This document shows, piece by piece, positions 39,985 through 47,881 of a stretch of DNA of 64,000 nt. This DNA comes from 2-02-FULL-55-14 sp964473365. GTDB lineage: Bacteria > Bacteroidota > Ignavibacteria > UBA10030. Both the position numbers and the translations under genes were made by a program. The stretch lies in assembly GCA_964473365.1 (NCBI GenBank), contig CAYYOV010000015.1:1-64000 (forward strand), in the 5' to 3' direction. The notes under the pieces are model-generated. The model saw only the letters and a list, made by a program, of their open reading frames with translations. It ran no database searches and was not told the origin of the DNA. The first letter of the stretch is position 1. The number at the start of each line of letters is the position of its first letter.

Positions 39985-40731
39985 TCAGGCCGGGGTCACG
40001 GGAGAGTTCCGGAGAACGACCGGCTTGCGCGCGCGCGACCGCATCCGGAGGTTCAGCATCTCAACAAACACGGAAAATGCCATCGCAAAGTAGATATACC
40101 CCTTCGAAATGTGCTGGTCAAATCCTTCTGCGATGAGCGTCACGCCGATCAGCAAGAGAAAGGCCAGCGCGAGCATTTTGACAGTCGGGTGGTCATGCAC
40201 AAACCGGCTGATCGACCCCGCGAAGCCCATCATAAAGATCACTGCGATCACGACGGCTGTGACCATGATCCCCAGGTGGCTGGCCATGCCGACCGCCGTA
40301 ATGACCGAGTCGAGCGAGAAGACAATGTCGAGGATCATGATCTGAACGATAACGCTCCAGAAAGCTCCCCGCGACCCGACCCGGCCGGGCTCTTCATCCC
40401 CTTCAAGCTTGTTGTGGATCTCGTGCGTGCTCTTTGCGATCAGGAACAGCCCACCGACGATGAGGATGAGGTCGCGACCCGAGATCTCCTGGGTGAGGAG
40501 AGTGAACCATGGCTGCGTCAACCGCATGATCCAGGTGATCGAGAAGAGCAATGCGATCCGCGTGAACATCGCCAGGCCGAGACCAACGGTACGGGCACGC
40601 GGCTGGTCGGCCGCCGGAAGCTTCCCGGCAAGAATAGAGATGAAAATGACGTTGTCGATGCCGAGGACGATCTCGAGCACCGTCAACGTGACGAGGGCGA
40701 TCCAGCCCTGTGGGTCTGCGATCCATTCCAC
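39985..40731 (-). CDS. TerC family integral membrane protein
   Basis: A 248-residue member of the TerC family with seven or eight TM helices. The two acidic family motifs are present: LEIVLGIDNVIFISIL (residues about 20-35) and DIVFSLDSVITAVGM (about 135-150), which match the Mn(2+)-export/metal-coordination sites known for TerC/MeeF-like proteins. The start is GTG with GGAG seven bases upstream. TerC proteins have been linked to tellurite resistance and to manganese export for metallation of secreted enzymes. No other ter gene is present. It is paired with the DUF6986 gene, a possible Mn/Mg enzyme (inference). Confidence 0.9.
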   Translation of the reverse strand: MEWIADPQGWIALVTLTVLEIVLGIDNVIFISILAGKLPAADQPRARTVGLGLAMFTRIALLFSITWIMRLTQPWFTLLTQEISGRDLILIVGGLFLIAKSTHEIHNKLEGDEEPGRVGSRGAFWSVIVQIMILDIVFSLDSVITAVGMASHLGIMVTAVVIAVIFMMGFAGSISRFVHDHPTVKMLALAFLLLIGVTLIAEGFDQHISKGYIYFAMAFSVFVEMLNLRMRSRARKPVVLRNSPVTPA

Positions 40732-40864
40732 GACAGGTCTCCGGAGTGCGAAGTGCGTGTATCAATGTACGGACTCATCCCTCCGGCTCCAACTGCGCGC
40801 CTTGCGGGCCTTTGTGTCCCAACGGGGTTTTTCTTAAGATACCAGTGACCGTTCATCGACCATC

Positions 40865-41317
40865 ATGACATCTCTGCTCGATCGATCCGAAGAATTCATG
40901 GCCGAGGCATTCTCCGAGGCCAAGCTGTCACTTGCCGAAGGGGGCATACCAATCGGCGCCGTTCTCGTACGAGACGGCACGATCATCGGACGAGGCCACA
41001 ACCGGCGTGTCCAGAGCGGTGACCCGACCGCCCACGCCGAGATCGAATGCCTTCGAAATGCCGGTCGGCAGACCACCTATCGCGGGACGATCCTCTATTC
41101 TACGCTGATGCCCTGCCACCTTTGCGCAGGTGCGCTTGTTCAATTCGGGATCGAGTACGTCGTGGCGGGCGAGGCAACCAACTTCAAAGGCGCCCAGCAT
41201 TTCATGAAGGACCATTGGGTGCAGGTTGAACGACTGGACGACGAGGCCTGCGAGGCGCTCCTGCGGGATTACATCGAGCGATACCCGGACGTGTGGAAGG
41301 AGGACATCGGTGCCTGA
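40865..41317 (+). CDS. Cytosine deaminase of the fungal FCY1 type
   Basis: A 150-residue zinc nucleoside-deaminase-fold enzyme. Zinc and catalytic residues lie in TAHAEIECLR (His and Glu) and TLMPCHLCAGAL (PCxxC). The ends match yeast cytosine deaminase unusually well: GGIPIGAVLV near the start and ERYPDVWKEDIG at the C-terminus. It should convert cytosine to uracil in salvage. This family differs from bacterial CodA. The next deaminase overlaps it by 8 nt, forming a two-gene operon. No ribosome binding site is visible before ATG 40865; the upstream 133 bp must hold promoters for this gene and divergent terC. Confidence 0.82.
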   Translation: MTSLLDRSEEFMAEAFSEAKLSLAEGGIPIGAVLVRDGTIIGRGHNRRVQSGDPTAHAEIECLRNAGRQTTYRGTILYSTLMPCHLCAGALVQFGIEYVVAGEATNFKGAQHFMKDHWVQVERLDDEACEALLRDYIERYPDVWKEDIGA

Positions 41318-41810
41318 GGTGAACACCGGCTTTGTCATGCGGCAGGATGAAGTCCTGCATCTGCGGGAGGCGGTCCGACTGGCCGAGGACAATGTCCGCG
41401 CCGGGGGCGGACCATTCGGATGTGTGATCGTCAAGGATGGCCGTGTCATCGCCCACGGCGTCAATCGTGTGACCGTGACGAACGACCCGACTGCTCACGC
41501 CGAGATCGTCGCGATCCGAGAGGCATGCCGGACGCTGGGATCGTTTCAGCTGGATGGCTGCGAGGTGTACGCCTCGTGTGAACCCTGCCCGATGTGCCTC
41601 GGAGCACTCTACTGGGCCAGACCGGATCGGGTCGTCTTCGCCGCCACCCGCGAAGAGGCGGCCGCCGCTGGGTTCGACGACGATCGAATCTACCGCGAAC
41701 TTGCGCGTCCGATCGACGAACGAACACTTCCAACCCTGCATATTCCCGTCGACGAGCGCCGTCGGCCGTTCGAAGCCTGGTCCCGTCAGCAGGATCGGGT
41801 CACGTACTGA
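41310..41810 (+). CDS. guaD: Guanine deaminase
   Basis: A 166-residue deaminase of the Bacillus GuaD type converting guanine to xanthine. Zn site: AHAEIVAIREACRTLG (His, catalytic Glu) and CEPCPMCLGALYWARP (two Cys). The C-terminal AAGFDDDRIYREL stretch is characteristic of GuaD. The start is the GTG at 41310, with AAGGAGG six bases upstream, so it overlaps the cytosine deaminase stop by 8 nt. Together the pair covers purine and pyrimidine base salvage. It ends before a weak 6-bp hairpin (41824-41838) in the 76-bp gap to the convergent moeB-like gene. Confidence 0.88.
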   Translation: MPEVNTGFVMRQDEVLHLREAVRLAEDNVRAGGGPFGCVIVKDGRVIAHGVNRVTVTNDPTAHAEIVAIREACRTLGSFQLDGCEVYASCEPCPMCLGALYWARPDRVVFAATREEAAAAGFDDDRIYRELARPIDERTLPTLHIPVDERRRPFEAWSRQQDRVTY

Positions 41811-41886
41811 CGTTCACCATCAGCCGGACGATGTCCGGGCCTCAACTTCCGTACGCGTCCTTGATGCCACTCATCCTCCCGCGGTG

Positions 41887-43020
41887 CTAGTACGTCGGCT
41901 TTGACGGGTCGATCGAACGAGCCCACGCCAATATCCCGCCTCGCAGGTTCTTCACATTCGAAAATCCCTGCTGTTGAAGAAAGCGCACGGCATTCGCGCT
42001 TCGCATGCCGCTGCGGCAATAGACCACCCACTCCTTTGATGGATCGAGCTCCTTCCAACGGTCGGGCAGGTCTCGGAGCGGGATCAACGTTCCGCCGATG
42101 TTCACGAACGCATGCTCGTCTTCTTCACGGACGTCGAGGATCGATGGCGTCGTCCTTCGGTCCATCCGTTCCTTGAGTTCTTCCACAGTCATCTCCTGGA
42201 CCATCGTTGCTCCTTCTCGTTGTCCTGAGGCGGCACAGAACGCTTCATAGTCGATCAATGTCGTGATGGACCGGCGGTCCCCGCAGACCGGGCACGCCGG
42301 GTCCTTTCGCAGTCGGACCTCACGAACGCGCATCGGAAGCGCCTCGAAATGCAGGAGTCGACCGATGAGCGGCTCGCCGATCTCCAGCAGCACTTTGAGC
42401 GTTTCGGTCGCCTGGAGGGTCCCGATGAGCCCGGGGAGTACGCCCAGCACGCCCGCATCACCACAGTCGGGCGATAGTTCGGGGGGCGGTGGCACCGGAT
42501 ACAGGCACCGGTAGCACGGCCCCCGACGGGCGTCAAAGACCGACACCTGCCCTTCGAACCGATAGACGCTCCCGTAGACGACCGGTCGACCGAGCAGCAC
42601 GCCCGCATCGTTCACGAGATAGCGCGTCGGAAAATTATCAGATCCGTCGACGATCACGTCAAACGCGCGGAGCGTCGCGAGCGCATTCTGCGACGTCAAC
42701 CGCTCGACGATCGTGCGGACTTCGACGCCTGGATTTAGCGCACGGATGAAGGAAGCCGCAGTCTCCGCCTTCGGCGCCCCGACCTGATCGGTACGATGGA
42801 TGACCTGTCGTTGCAGATTGCTCTCTGCAACGACGTCATCGTCGACGATGCCGATCATCCCAACGCCTGCCGCCGCCAGGTATTGCAATACCGGCGAGCC
42901 GAGGCCACCCGCGCCAACGACCACGACCGATGATGTGCGCAAGCGTTCCTGGCCGCGCGAGCCGATCTCCGGAATAACGAGATGGCGCGCGAATCGGGTG
43001 AAGGTGTCCGTTGCGCTCAT
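41887..43020 (-). CDS. MoeB/ThiF-type adenylyltransferase with C-terminal rhodanese domain
   Basis: A 377-residue E1-like enzyme that adenylates the C-terminus of a ThiS/MoaD-like sulfur carrier and can deliver sulfur. The ATP site is VVVVGAGGLGSPVLQYLAAA with the following D and R residues. Zinc Cys pairs are CYRC and CPVCG. The C-terminal rhodanese domain (about 275-370) has active Cys335 in VVYCRSGMRSA. The architecture is that of eukaryotic MOCS3/Uba4 and many bacterial MoeB/ThiF. The partner sulfur carrier is not in the window, so moybdopterin versus thiamine or thiolated tRNA use is undecided. It lies 29 nt after the prolyl oligopeptidase stop. Confidence 0.88.
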   Translation of the reverse strand: MSATDTFTRFARHLVIPEIGSRGQERLRTSSVVVVGAGGLGSPVLQYLAAAGVGMIGIVDDDVVAESNLQRQVIHRTDQVGAPKAETAASFIRALNPGVEVRTIVERLTSQNALATLRAFDVIVDGSDNFPTRYLVNDAGVLLGRPVVYGSVYRFEGQVSVFDARRGPCYRCLYPVPPPPELSPDCGDAGVLGVLPGLIGTLQATETLKVLLEIGEPLIGRLLHFEALPMRVREVRLRKDPACPVCGDRRSITTLIDYEAFCAASGQREGATMVQEMTVEELKERMDRRTTPSILDVREEDEHAFVNIGGTLIPLRDLPDRWKELDPSKEWVVYCRSGMRSANAVRFLQQQGFSNVKNLRGGILAWARSIDPSKPTY

Positions 43021-43049
43021 CGCTCAGTCGTTGGTGTTCTCCATGAACG

Positions 43050-45161
43050 TCAGTAGGCTGGCGTCACACCCATGGCGAACCAGGTGAACGCATAGATGTC
43101 TGCGGTCTCTTCGATGATCTTGGAGGTCGGCTTACCGCCCCCATGCCCCGCCTTCGTTTCGATGCGGATCAGGACCGGCGACGCTCCGCGCTGTTTCTCC
43201 TGGAGCGTTGCGATGTACTTGAAGGAATGGGCCGGTACCACCCGGTCATCGTGATCAGCGGTCGTCACGAGCGTCGCCGGGTACGCAGCCGGTCGCATGG
43301 CGTGGATGGGGGAATACGCCAGCAGCGCCTTGAACTGTTCCGGATCCTCGCTTGACCCATAATCGCGTGTCCATGCCCATCCGATCGTGAACGTGTGGAA
43401 GCGGAGCATGTCCATGACCCCCACAGCGGGCAAGGCGACGCGGAAGAGATCCGGGCGCTGATTGACAACGGCCCCTACCAGCAAGCCGCCGTTGGAACCA
43501 CCTTGGATCGCGAGTCGCTCTGATGACGTGTACCGGTTCTTGATGAGATACTCCGCCGCCGCGATGAAATCGTCGAAGACGTTCTGCTTCTTCAGCTTCG
43601 TCCCGGCTTCATGCCACTCTTCCCCGTATTCTCCGCCGCCCCGAAGGTTGGCCATGGCATAGACACCACCGTTCTCGAGCCACACGAGTCGCGCCGCGCT
43701 GAACGTGGGCATCAGGCTGATATTGAATCCGCCGTAGGCATAGAGAAGCGTTGGGTTCGTTCCATCGAGCTTCAAGCCTTTCTTGTGCACGATGAACATT
43801 GGGATCTTCGTCCCGTCCTTGCTGGGATAGAACACCTGGCGTGTCTCATATCCGTCTAGCTTCGCGTCGATCTCGGTGGCACGATGCAGCGTTGACCACC
43901 CCGTGCGTAGATCATATCGGTAGATGTTCGTCGGCGATGTGAACGACGTGAACGTGTAGAAGGTCTCCGTGTCGGCCTGCTTTCCACCGGCGAACCCGAC
44001 GGTGCCAAGGCCGGGTAGATCGATCTCCCGCTCGCGAGACCCATCGGTCCGATACACGTAGGCCCGGTGGCTGGCATCCTTGAGATACACGAGGATCAGC
44101 TTCCCCCCCACCGCAATGACACCGTCGAGCACCTCCGGTTGCTCAGGAACGATCGTCTTCCACGCCGAGGGGTCGGGCCGTTCAGGATCGATCTCGATGA
44201 TCCGGTTCCGCGGTGCTCCCTGGTTCGTCACGATCAGCAGCTTTCCATCGACGTTCGTGATCGGATTGAACTCGTATTCGTAGCTCTCAACGATCGGTCG
44301 AAACGCTTTGTCACCGCGCTTGAGGTCCCGATAGGCGAGCGGGTTGCCTTTCGAGCCGCCCTCAAACCCCGTGAGAAATAGGTACCGCTCGTCCTCGGTC
44401 ACAGAGACGCCGAAATTCCGCTTCGGATGGGCTGGGTCTTCATAGACCAGTTTGTCTTCCGACTGTGACGTACCGAGTCGGTGATAGTAGACCTTGTGGT
44501 ACTCATTGCTCGCGACGAGGGCCTTTGTCCCTTCGACGGGCGCTTCATAACGACTATAAAAGAAGCCCTCCCCTTCCCACGAGATCCCCGTGAATTTTGC
44601 CCATTCGATCTTGTCAGGAAGGAGCTTCTTGGACTGCACATCCATGACATAGATGTCTCGCCAGTCAGAGCCGCTCCTGGAAACGGCGTAGGCGAAGCGA
44701 CTCCCGTCCTTCGAGAATGCCCAGCCAGCCAGAGAGACCGTGCCGTCGGAGGAAAATGTGTTGGGGTCGAGGAAGACCTCTTCGGGGCCCCCCAACGTCG
44801 ATTGTCGATAGAGCACACTCTGGTTCTGCAACCCGTCATTCTTCGTGAAGAACCAATAAGCTCCCTCTTTTGCGGGGGCCGATGTCCGGACATAGTTCCA
44901 CAGGCGGGTCAGCCGATCTTTGACTTTGGCTCGGAAGGGGATGCGGTCGAGATAGCTGAAGGTCACCGCATTCTGGGCTTCGACCCAGGCCTTGACCGCC
45001 GACGAATCGTTGGCTTCGAGCCATCGGTACGGGTCGGCCACTGGTGTTCCGTGATACACGTCGACCTGTGATACCTTTGCGGTCGTGGGATAGGTCAACG
45101 GTTGGCTGTGTGCAAGGGCCGTGATCAGGACGAGCAGGACATACCACAAAACTCTTTGCAT
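43050..45161 (-). CDS. Prolyl oligopeptidase (S9A family)
   Basis: A 703-residue serine peptidase that cleaves short peptides after proline. Start ATG 45161 (GGAG ten bases upstream) gives a signal peptide MQRVLWYVLLVLITALAHSQ; an ATG two codons earlier is too near the ribosome site. The N-terminal part opens with DPYRWLEANDS, typical of the family, then a beta-propeller. Catalytic elements are Ser556 in GGSNGGLLV, the Asp loop ADHDDRVVP and His in KAGHGGGK. Export to the periplasm is inferred. It follows the pldA gene by 21 nt within a long minus-strand run. The family is secure; a role in peptide scavenging is the simplest reading. Confidence 0.93.
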   Translation of the reverse strand: MQRVLWYVLLVLITALAHSQPLTYPTTAKVSQVDVYHGTPVADPYRWLEANDSSAVKAWVEAQNAVTFSYLDRIPFRAKVKDRLTRLWNYVRTSAPAKEGAYWFFTKNDGLQNQSVLYRQSTLGGPEEVFLDPNTFSSDGTVSLAGWAFSKDGSRFAYAVSRSGSDWRDIYVMDVQSKKLLPDKIEWAKFTGISWEGEGFFYSRYEAPVEGTKALVASNEYHKVYYHRLGTSQSEDKLVYEDPAHPKRNFGVSVTEDERYLFLTGFEGGSKGNPLAYRDLKRGDKAFRPIVESYEYEFNPITNVDGKLLIVTNQGAPRNRIIEIDPERPDPSAWKTIVPEQPEVLDGVIAVGGKLILVYLKDASHRAYVYRTDGSREREIDLPGLGTVGFAGGKQADTETFYTFTSFTSPTNIYRYDLRTGWSTLHRATEIDAKLDGYETRQVFYPSKDGTKIPMFIVHKKGLKLDGTNPTLLYAYGGFNISLMPTFSAARLVWLENGGVYAMANLRGGGEYGEEWHEAGTKLKKQNVFDDFIAAAEYLIKNRYTSSERLAIQGGSNGGLLVGAVVNQRPDLFRVALPAVGVMDMLRFHTFTIGWAWTRDYGSSEDPEQFKALLAYSPIHAMRPAAYPATLVTTADHDDRVVPAHSFKYIATLQEKQRGASPVLIRIETKAGHGGGKPTSKIIEETADIYAFTWFAMGVTPAY

Positions 45162-45182
45162 AACCATTCTCCGTGCGTGGTG

Positions 45183-45950
45183 TCAGAATCGGATCCCGAC
45201 GCGGAATCGGGTCAGGAAGTGATTGTAATCGATGAGGCTTTCCCCATAGCCCCTCCAGAGCTGGAAGTAGAGCGAGGGATTCAGCCCGAATGGCTTGAAT
45301 CCCAAAACGGTCTGGGGATGCATCAGCCAATCGGCGTTCCAACTGAATCGGTTCCAGTTCCATCCACGTCCCTTCCGGATCGTCAATTGCAGTCGGCTGT
45401 GGTCCGGGATGGACGCCGAGATGTATTCCACCATCAATTCACCGGGGCCAAGGAAATCCAGGATATCCGGGTTTTCATCTGCGATCGCAAACGGCGCCGC
45501 GAGGCGTGGCTGGATCTGCCACCGTCGCTCGACGATCACAAAGGCGGCTTCAAGAAAGACACGATTCCAGCTTCGCGATGCCTCGCCAGATTTTCCGTTC
45601 GACTCGTGATCGATGCCGGCGCGGACTGCCCGCAGGACCGTCCCGGACTCCGGTCGACGCTCCCAGAACACGGCTGGGTTGTAGTTGCTCTCCCGGAACG
45701 GTGTCGAGCGTTCCCACTCATAGAGGTCCCAGAACGACCGCTGCGTGTACGCCAGATACACGGGCGCTTCGTCGACAAGTCGATAACGAATGCTGAATTG
45801 AAACTTGACCTGATTCGAGCGGTTGAACCCCGCAATGACGTAGTTAGGCCTGAAGAATTGCACCTCCGTCGATGCCTGGAGCGAATCCTGAGCGCCTGCC
45901 ACAAGCGGCACGAACGCCAGGAGACTGGCGAGCGCAGGAGGCCGTGTCAT
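45183..45950 (-). CDS. pldA: Outer-membrane phospholipase A (PldA/OMPLA family)
   Basis: A 255-residue outer-membrane beta-barrel phospholipase. The catalytic signature DHESNGKSGEASRSWNR carries the His-x-Ser pair (HES) and the downstream Asn seen in OMPLA. Family landmarks such as LAYTQRSFWDLYE and a final RFRVGIRF with terminal Phe support outer-membrane insertion. A signal peptide MTRPPALASLLAFVPLVAGAQ begins at ATG 45950, preceded by GGAGG; a much longer open frame upstream is a shadow of the neighbouring gene. ATG overlaps the stop of the HEAGH protein (ATGA). OMPLA removes misplaced phospholipids from the outer leaflet when active as a Ca(2+)-bound dimer. Confidence 0.9.
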   Translation of the reverse strand: MTRPPALASLLAFVPLVAGAQDSLQASTEVQFFRPNYVIAGFNRSNQVKFQFSIRYRLVDEAPVYLAYTQRSFWDLYEWERSTPFRESNYNPAVFWERRPESGTVLRAVRAGIDHESNGKSGEASRSWNRVFLEAAFVIVERRWQIQPRLAAPFAIADENPDILDFLGPGELMVEYISASIPDHSRLQLTIRKGRGWNWNRFSWNADWLMHPQTVLGFKPFGLNPSLYFQLWRGYGESLIDYNHFLTRFRVGIRF

Positions 45951-46567
45951 CGTGTCCTCCGCGTGGTCACAGGCTGCGGTCCTCTCGACGGCAATGCGCG
46001 GATGATGGACCAGATCACGCCGCCGACGATCCCAACTACGCCGATGATAATTCCGCCCACGTATGCCAGCATTGCCAGGTCTTCCGCGGCGTCCAGGGCC
46101 TGCCAGTGTATGAGCAGGTTGTGCCAGTCGTGTCCCTCTTTTCGGCCACCGAGCAGCTTGAGCGTGCGATACGGCGCATCGTAGATGTATGGGTTGAGCG
46201 CGATCAGGTGGATCCCGGCGAGAGCGACGTAGACCGACGTCCAGAACGACCGCTGACGCAGTGCGACCGCCGCAAGGATCAGCGGAATGGCGACCTGCCA
46301 GAAGGACCCTCCGATGATCATCATGATCCGACCGAACGGCATGAACAAGAGATGACCGGCTTCGTGCAGGGGCGTGATGATCCACACATACCACTGGCCG
46401 AAGAGAAACGGAAATCGTCCGGGTGGAAAACTCCAGGTGGACTCCCCCGCCTGAATGAGCATCAAGGCGCAGACCGCCAGGGGCAGCCCCCTGAGGACGA
46501 GGGGGACCCAGCGTTCGATCGGGTCAATCGGTGTGGACGAAGGGAGTGGCGAGGATGGGACAGGCAT
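45947..46567 (-). CDS. Polytopic membrane protein with HEAGH zinc-protease motif
   Basis: A 206-residue protein with about five TM segments. The segment ITPLHEAGHLLFMPFG contains an intramembrane HExxH-type zinc-binding motif (HEAGH), as in M50 site-2 proteases, but the second M50 motif (NxxPxxxxDG) is not visible; ALNPYIYDAP is a weak candidate. It may be a divergent intramembrane metalloprotease or a non-proteolytic relative. It is translationally coupled to pldA by an ATGA overlap and follows two response-regulator genes within 25 nt. No strong ribosome binding site precedes ATG 46567. Confidence 0.65.
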   Translation of the reverse strand: MPVPSSPLPSSTPIDPIERWVPLVLRGLPLAVCALMLIQAGESTWSFPPGRFPFLFGQWYVWIITPLHEAGHLLFMPFGRIMMIIGGSFWQVAIPLILAAVALRQRSFWTSVYVALAGIHLIALNPYIYDAPYRTLKLLGGRKEGHDWHNLLIHWQALDAAEDLAMLAYVGGIIIGVVGIVGGVIWSIIRALPSRGPQPVTTRRTR

Positions 46568-46592
46568 GCGGCGGCCGAGCGAACAATGGAGC

Positions 46593-46961
46593 TCAGCCGA
46601 TGGTCTTGTTCACCAATTCGACGAGCTCAGGAAGTGAAAAACCCTTGTCGAGGTAGACGACGTCCTGTTCCGACTTCCAGGCGCCGGCCGCCTGCGCCGC
46701 ACTCGTCATCATGATGATCTTGATATCCTTGAGCGCGGCGTCGGAACGCAGGGATTCAGCCAGCATGAAGCCGTTCATACCGGGCATGAATACGTCTGAG
46801 ATGACGAGGGTGGGACGATGACGCTGGGCCATCTCAAATCCCATCATGCCGTCCTCGGCTTCGAGGACCTCGTATCCTTTGACCTGCAGGGTCAGCGCAA
46901 CCGACTTCCGGAGGGATTCGTCGTCGTCGACGATCAGGACCTTCTTCTTCGCATCAGCCAT
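46593..46961 (-). CDS. Single-domain response regulator (CheY-like)
   Basis: A 122-residue stand-alone receiver domain. The acidic pocket is VDDDES, phospho-acceptor Asp56 lies in VISDVFMPGMNG, and Thr86 and Lys106 complete the active site. It has no output domain, so it would act by protein contact or in a phosphorelay. It starts 9 nt after the second response regulator gene ends and is 25 nt before the HEAGH protein gene; no cognate kinase is adjacent. Confidence 0.9.
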   Translation of the reverse strand: MADAKKKVLIVDDDESLRKSVALTLQVKGYEVLEAEDGMMGFEMAQRHRPTLVISDVFMPGMNGFMLAESLRSDAALKDIKIIMMTSAAQAAGAWKSEQDVVYLDKGFSLPELVELVNKTIG

Positions 46962-46970
46962 GGATCGTGG

Positions 46971-47723
46971 TCAGGAGTTGGTGCGTTCGTTGGTGTCCGA
47001 TGGCTGTCCGCTCTCCGTCGGATGCAGTTGCAGGCCTTCGATCTTCGACGTCACTAAGGCCGACAGGTCGGTCATCGACTTGATGCCCTTCCCGACGCCT
47101 TCGACACCTTGTTTGAGCTCGGCAAACAGCGCCTTCGCGTGATCCACCTTGGAGGGGTCGACCATCTTCAGCACATCCGCCTCTTTGTCGGCCAATGTCC
47201 GGCTGAGCGTCGCCAGGCCGGTCTCGACGAACTGGCCGAGTGAGTTCACGGTCTTCTGGAACATCTGGAGAGAGGCCAGCTCTGTCTCACGATCGTGCAG
47301 ACGGCGCTGTTCTTCCTCGATGCGAAGTTTCTCCCGCGCGATCCGGTGTTTCTCGTGAACCGAGCGGATGACCGACGCGAGATGGCTGGTGTTGATCTGA
47401 TCTTTGCGGAAGTATTCGTAAGCCCCGGCCTTCATGACCTCGACCGCCGTCGTCTCTGAGCCTGCGGCCGTAAGCATGATGATGGGCGTGTCGATACCGT
47501 GCTCCTTCAGCCACATCATGAACTCGATGCCGTTCATGCCTGGCATGTAGAAGTCGACGATCATCACGTCATACGACTCTTCCTTCAGCGCCTCGATAGC
47601 GATCTCGGGGGACGAGTACGATTTCGCGGCATACCCGTCCAGTTTGAGGGCCATTTCGACCGCCAGACGGAACGGGTCCTCGTCGTCAACGATCAGTACG
47701 CGGAGCATCTCTTCGGAACTCAT
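46971..47723 (-). CDS. Response regulator with coiled-coil C-terminal region
   Basis: A 250-residue regulator. Receiver residues: VDDEDPF (acidic pocket), Asp57 in VDFYMPGMNG, Thr85 and Lys107. Residues about 118-165 are highly charged and helical (REKLRIEEEQRRLHDRETE), a coiled coil, and the rest is helical without a known DNA-binding or enzymatic domain. It may act through protein-protein contact. ATG 47723 is used; an ATG at 47708 is also possible. It begins the minus-strand run that ends with the moeB-like gene. Confidence 0.85.
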   Translation of the reverse strand: MSSEEMLRVLIVDDEDPFRLAVEMALKLDGYAAKSYSSPEIAIEALKEESYDVMIVDFYMPGMNGIEFMMWLKEHGIDTPIIMLTAAGSETTAVEVMKAGAYEYFRKDQINTSHLASVIRSVHEKHRIAREKLRIEEEQRRLHDRETELASLQMFQKTVNSLGQFVETGLATLSRTLADKEADVLKMVDPSKVDHAKALFAELKQGVEGVGKGIKSMTDLSALVTSKIEGLQLHPTESGQPSDTNERTNS

Positions 47724-47821
47724 GGAATCGCCATGCAAGGGGGTATGTCAGAGGGGATCGGGAACCGACGTCGCCGGACCCGTGGTCCCCAGAATGGCCT
47801 CAAGGTAGCCAACGACACCCC

Positions 47822-47862
47822 GAAAAACAAGAAGGGCAGCCCCAAAGACTCCGGGCTGCCCT
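47822..47862 (-). terminator. Terminator of the DUF5916 gene
   Basis: AGGGCAGCCC (47833-47842) and GGGCTGCCCT (47853-47862) form a perfect 10-bp stem with a 10-nt loop. On the minus strand it is followed by TCTTGTTTTTCG. It lies 20 nt after the stop at 47882. Confidence 0.9.
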
Positions 47863-47881
47863 GACCGACCTTGCCGATTAC

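Noticed and set aside
45951..46394. N-terminal extension of the pldA frame by 148 codons
   Set aside because: The extension lies over the HEAGH protein gene, reads as Arg/His-rich shadow sequence, and the ATG at 45950 has GGAGG and a signal peptide.
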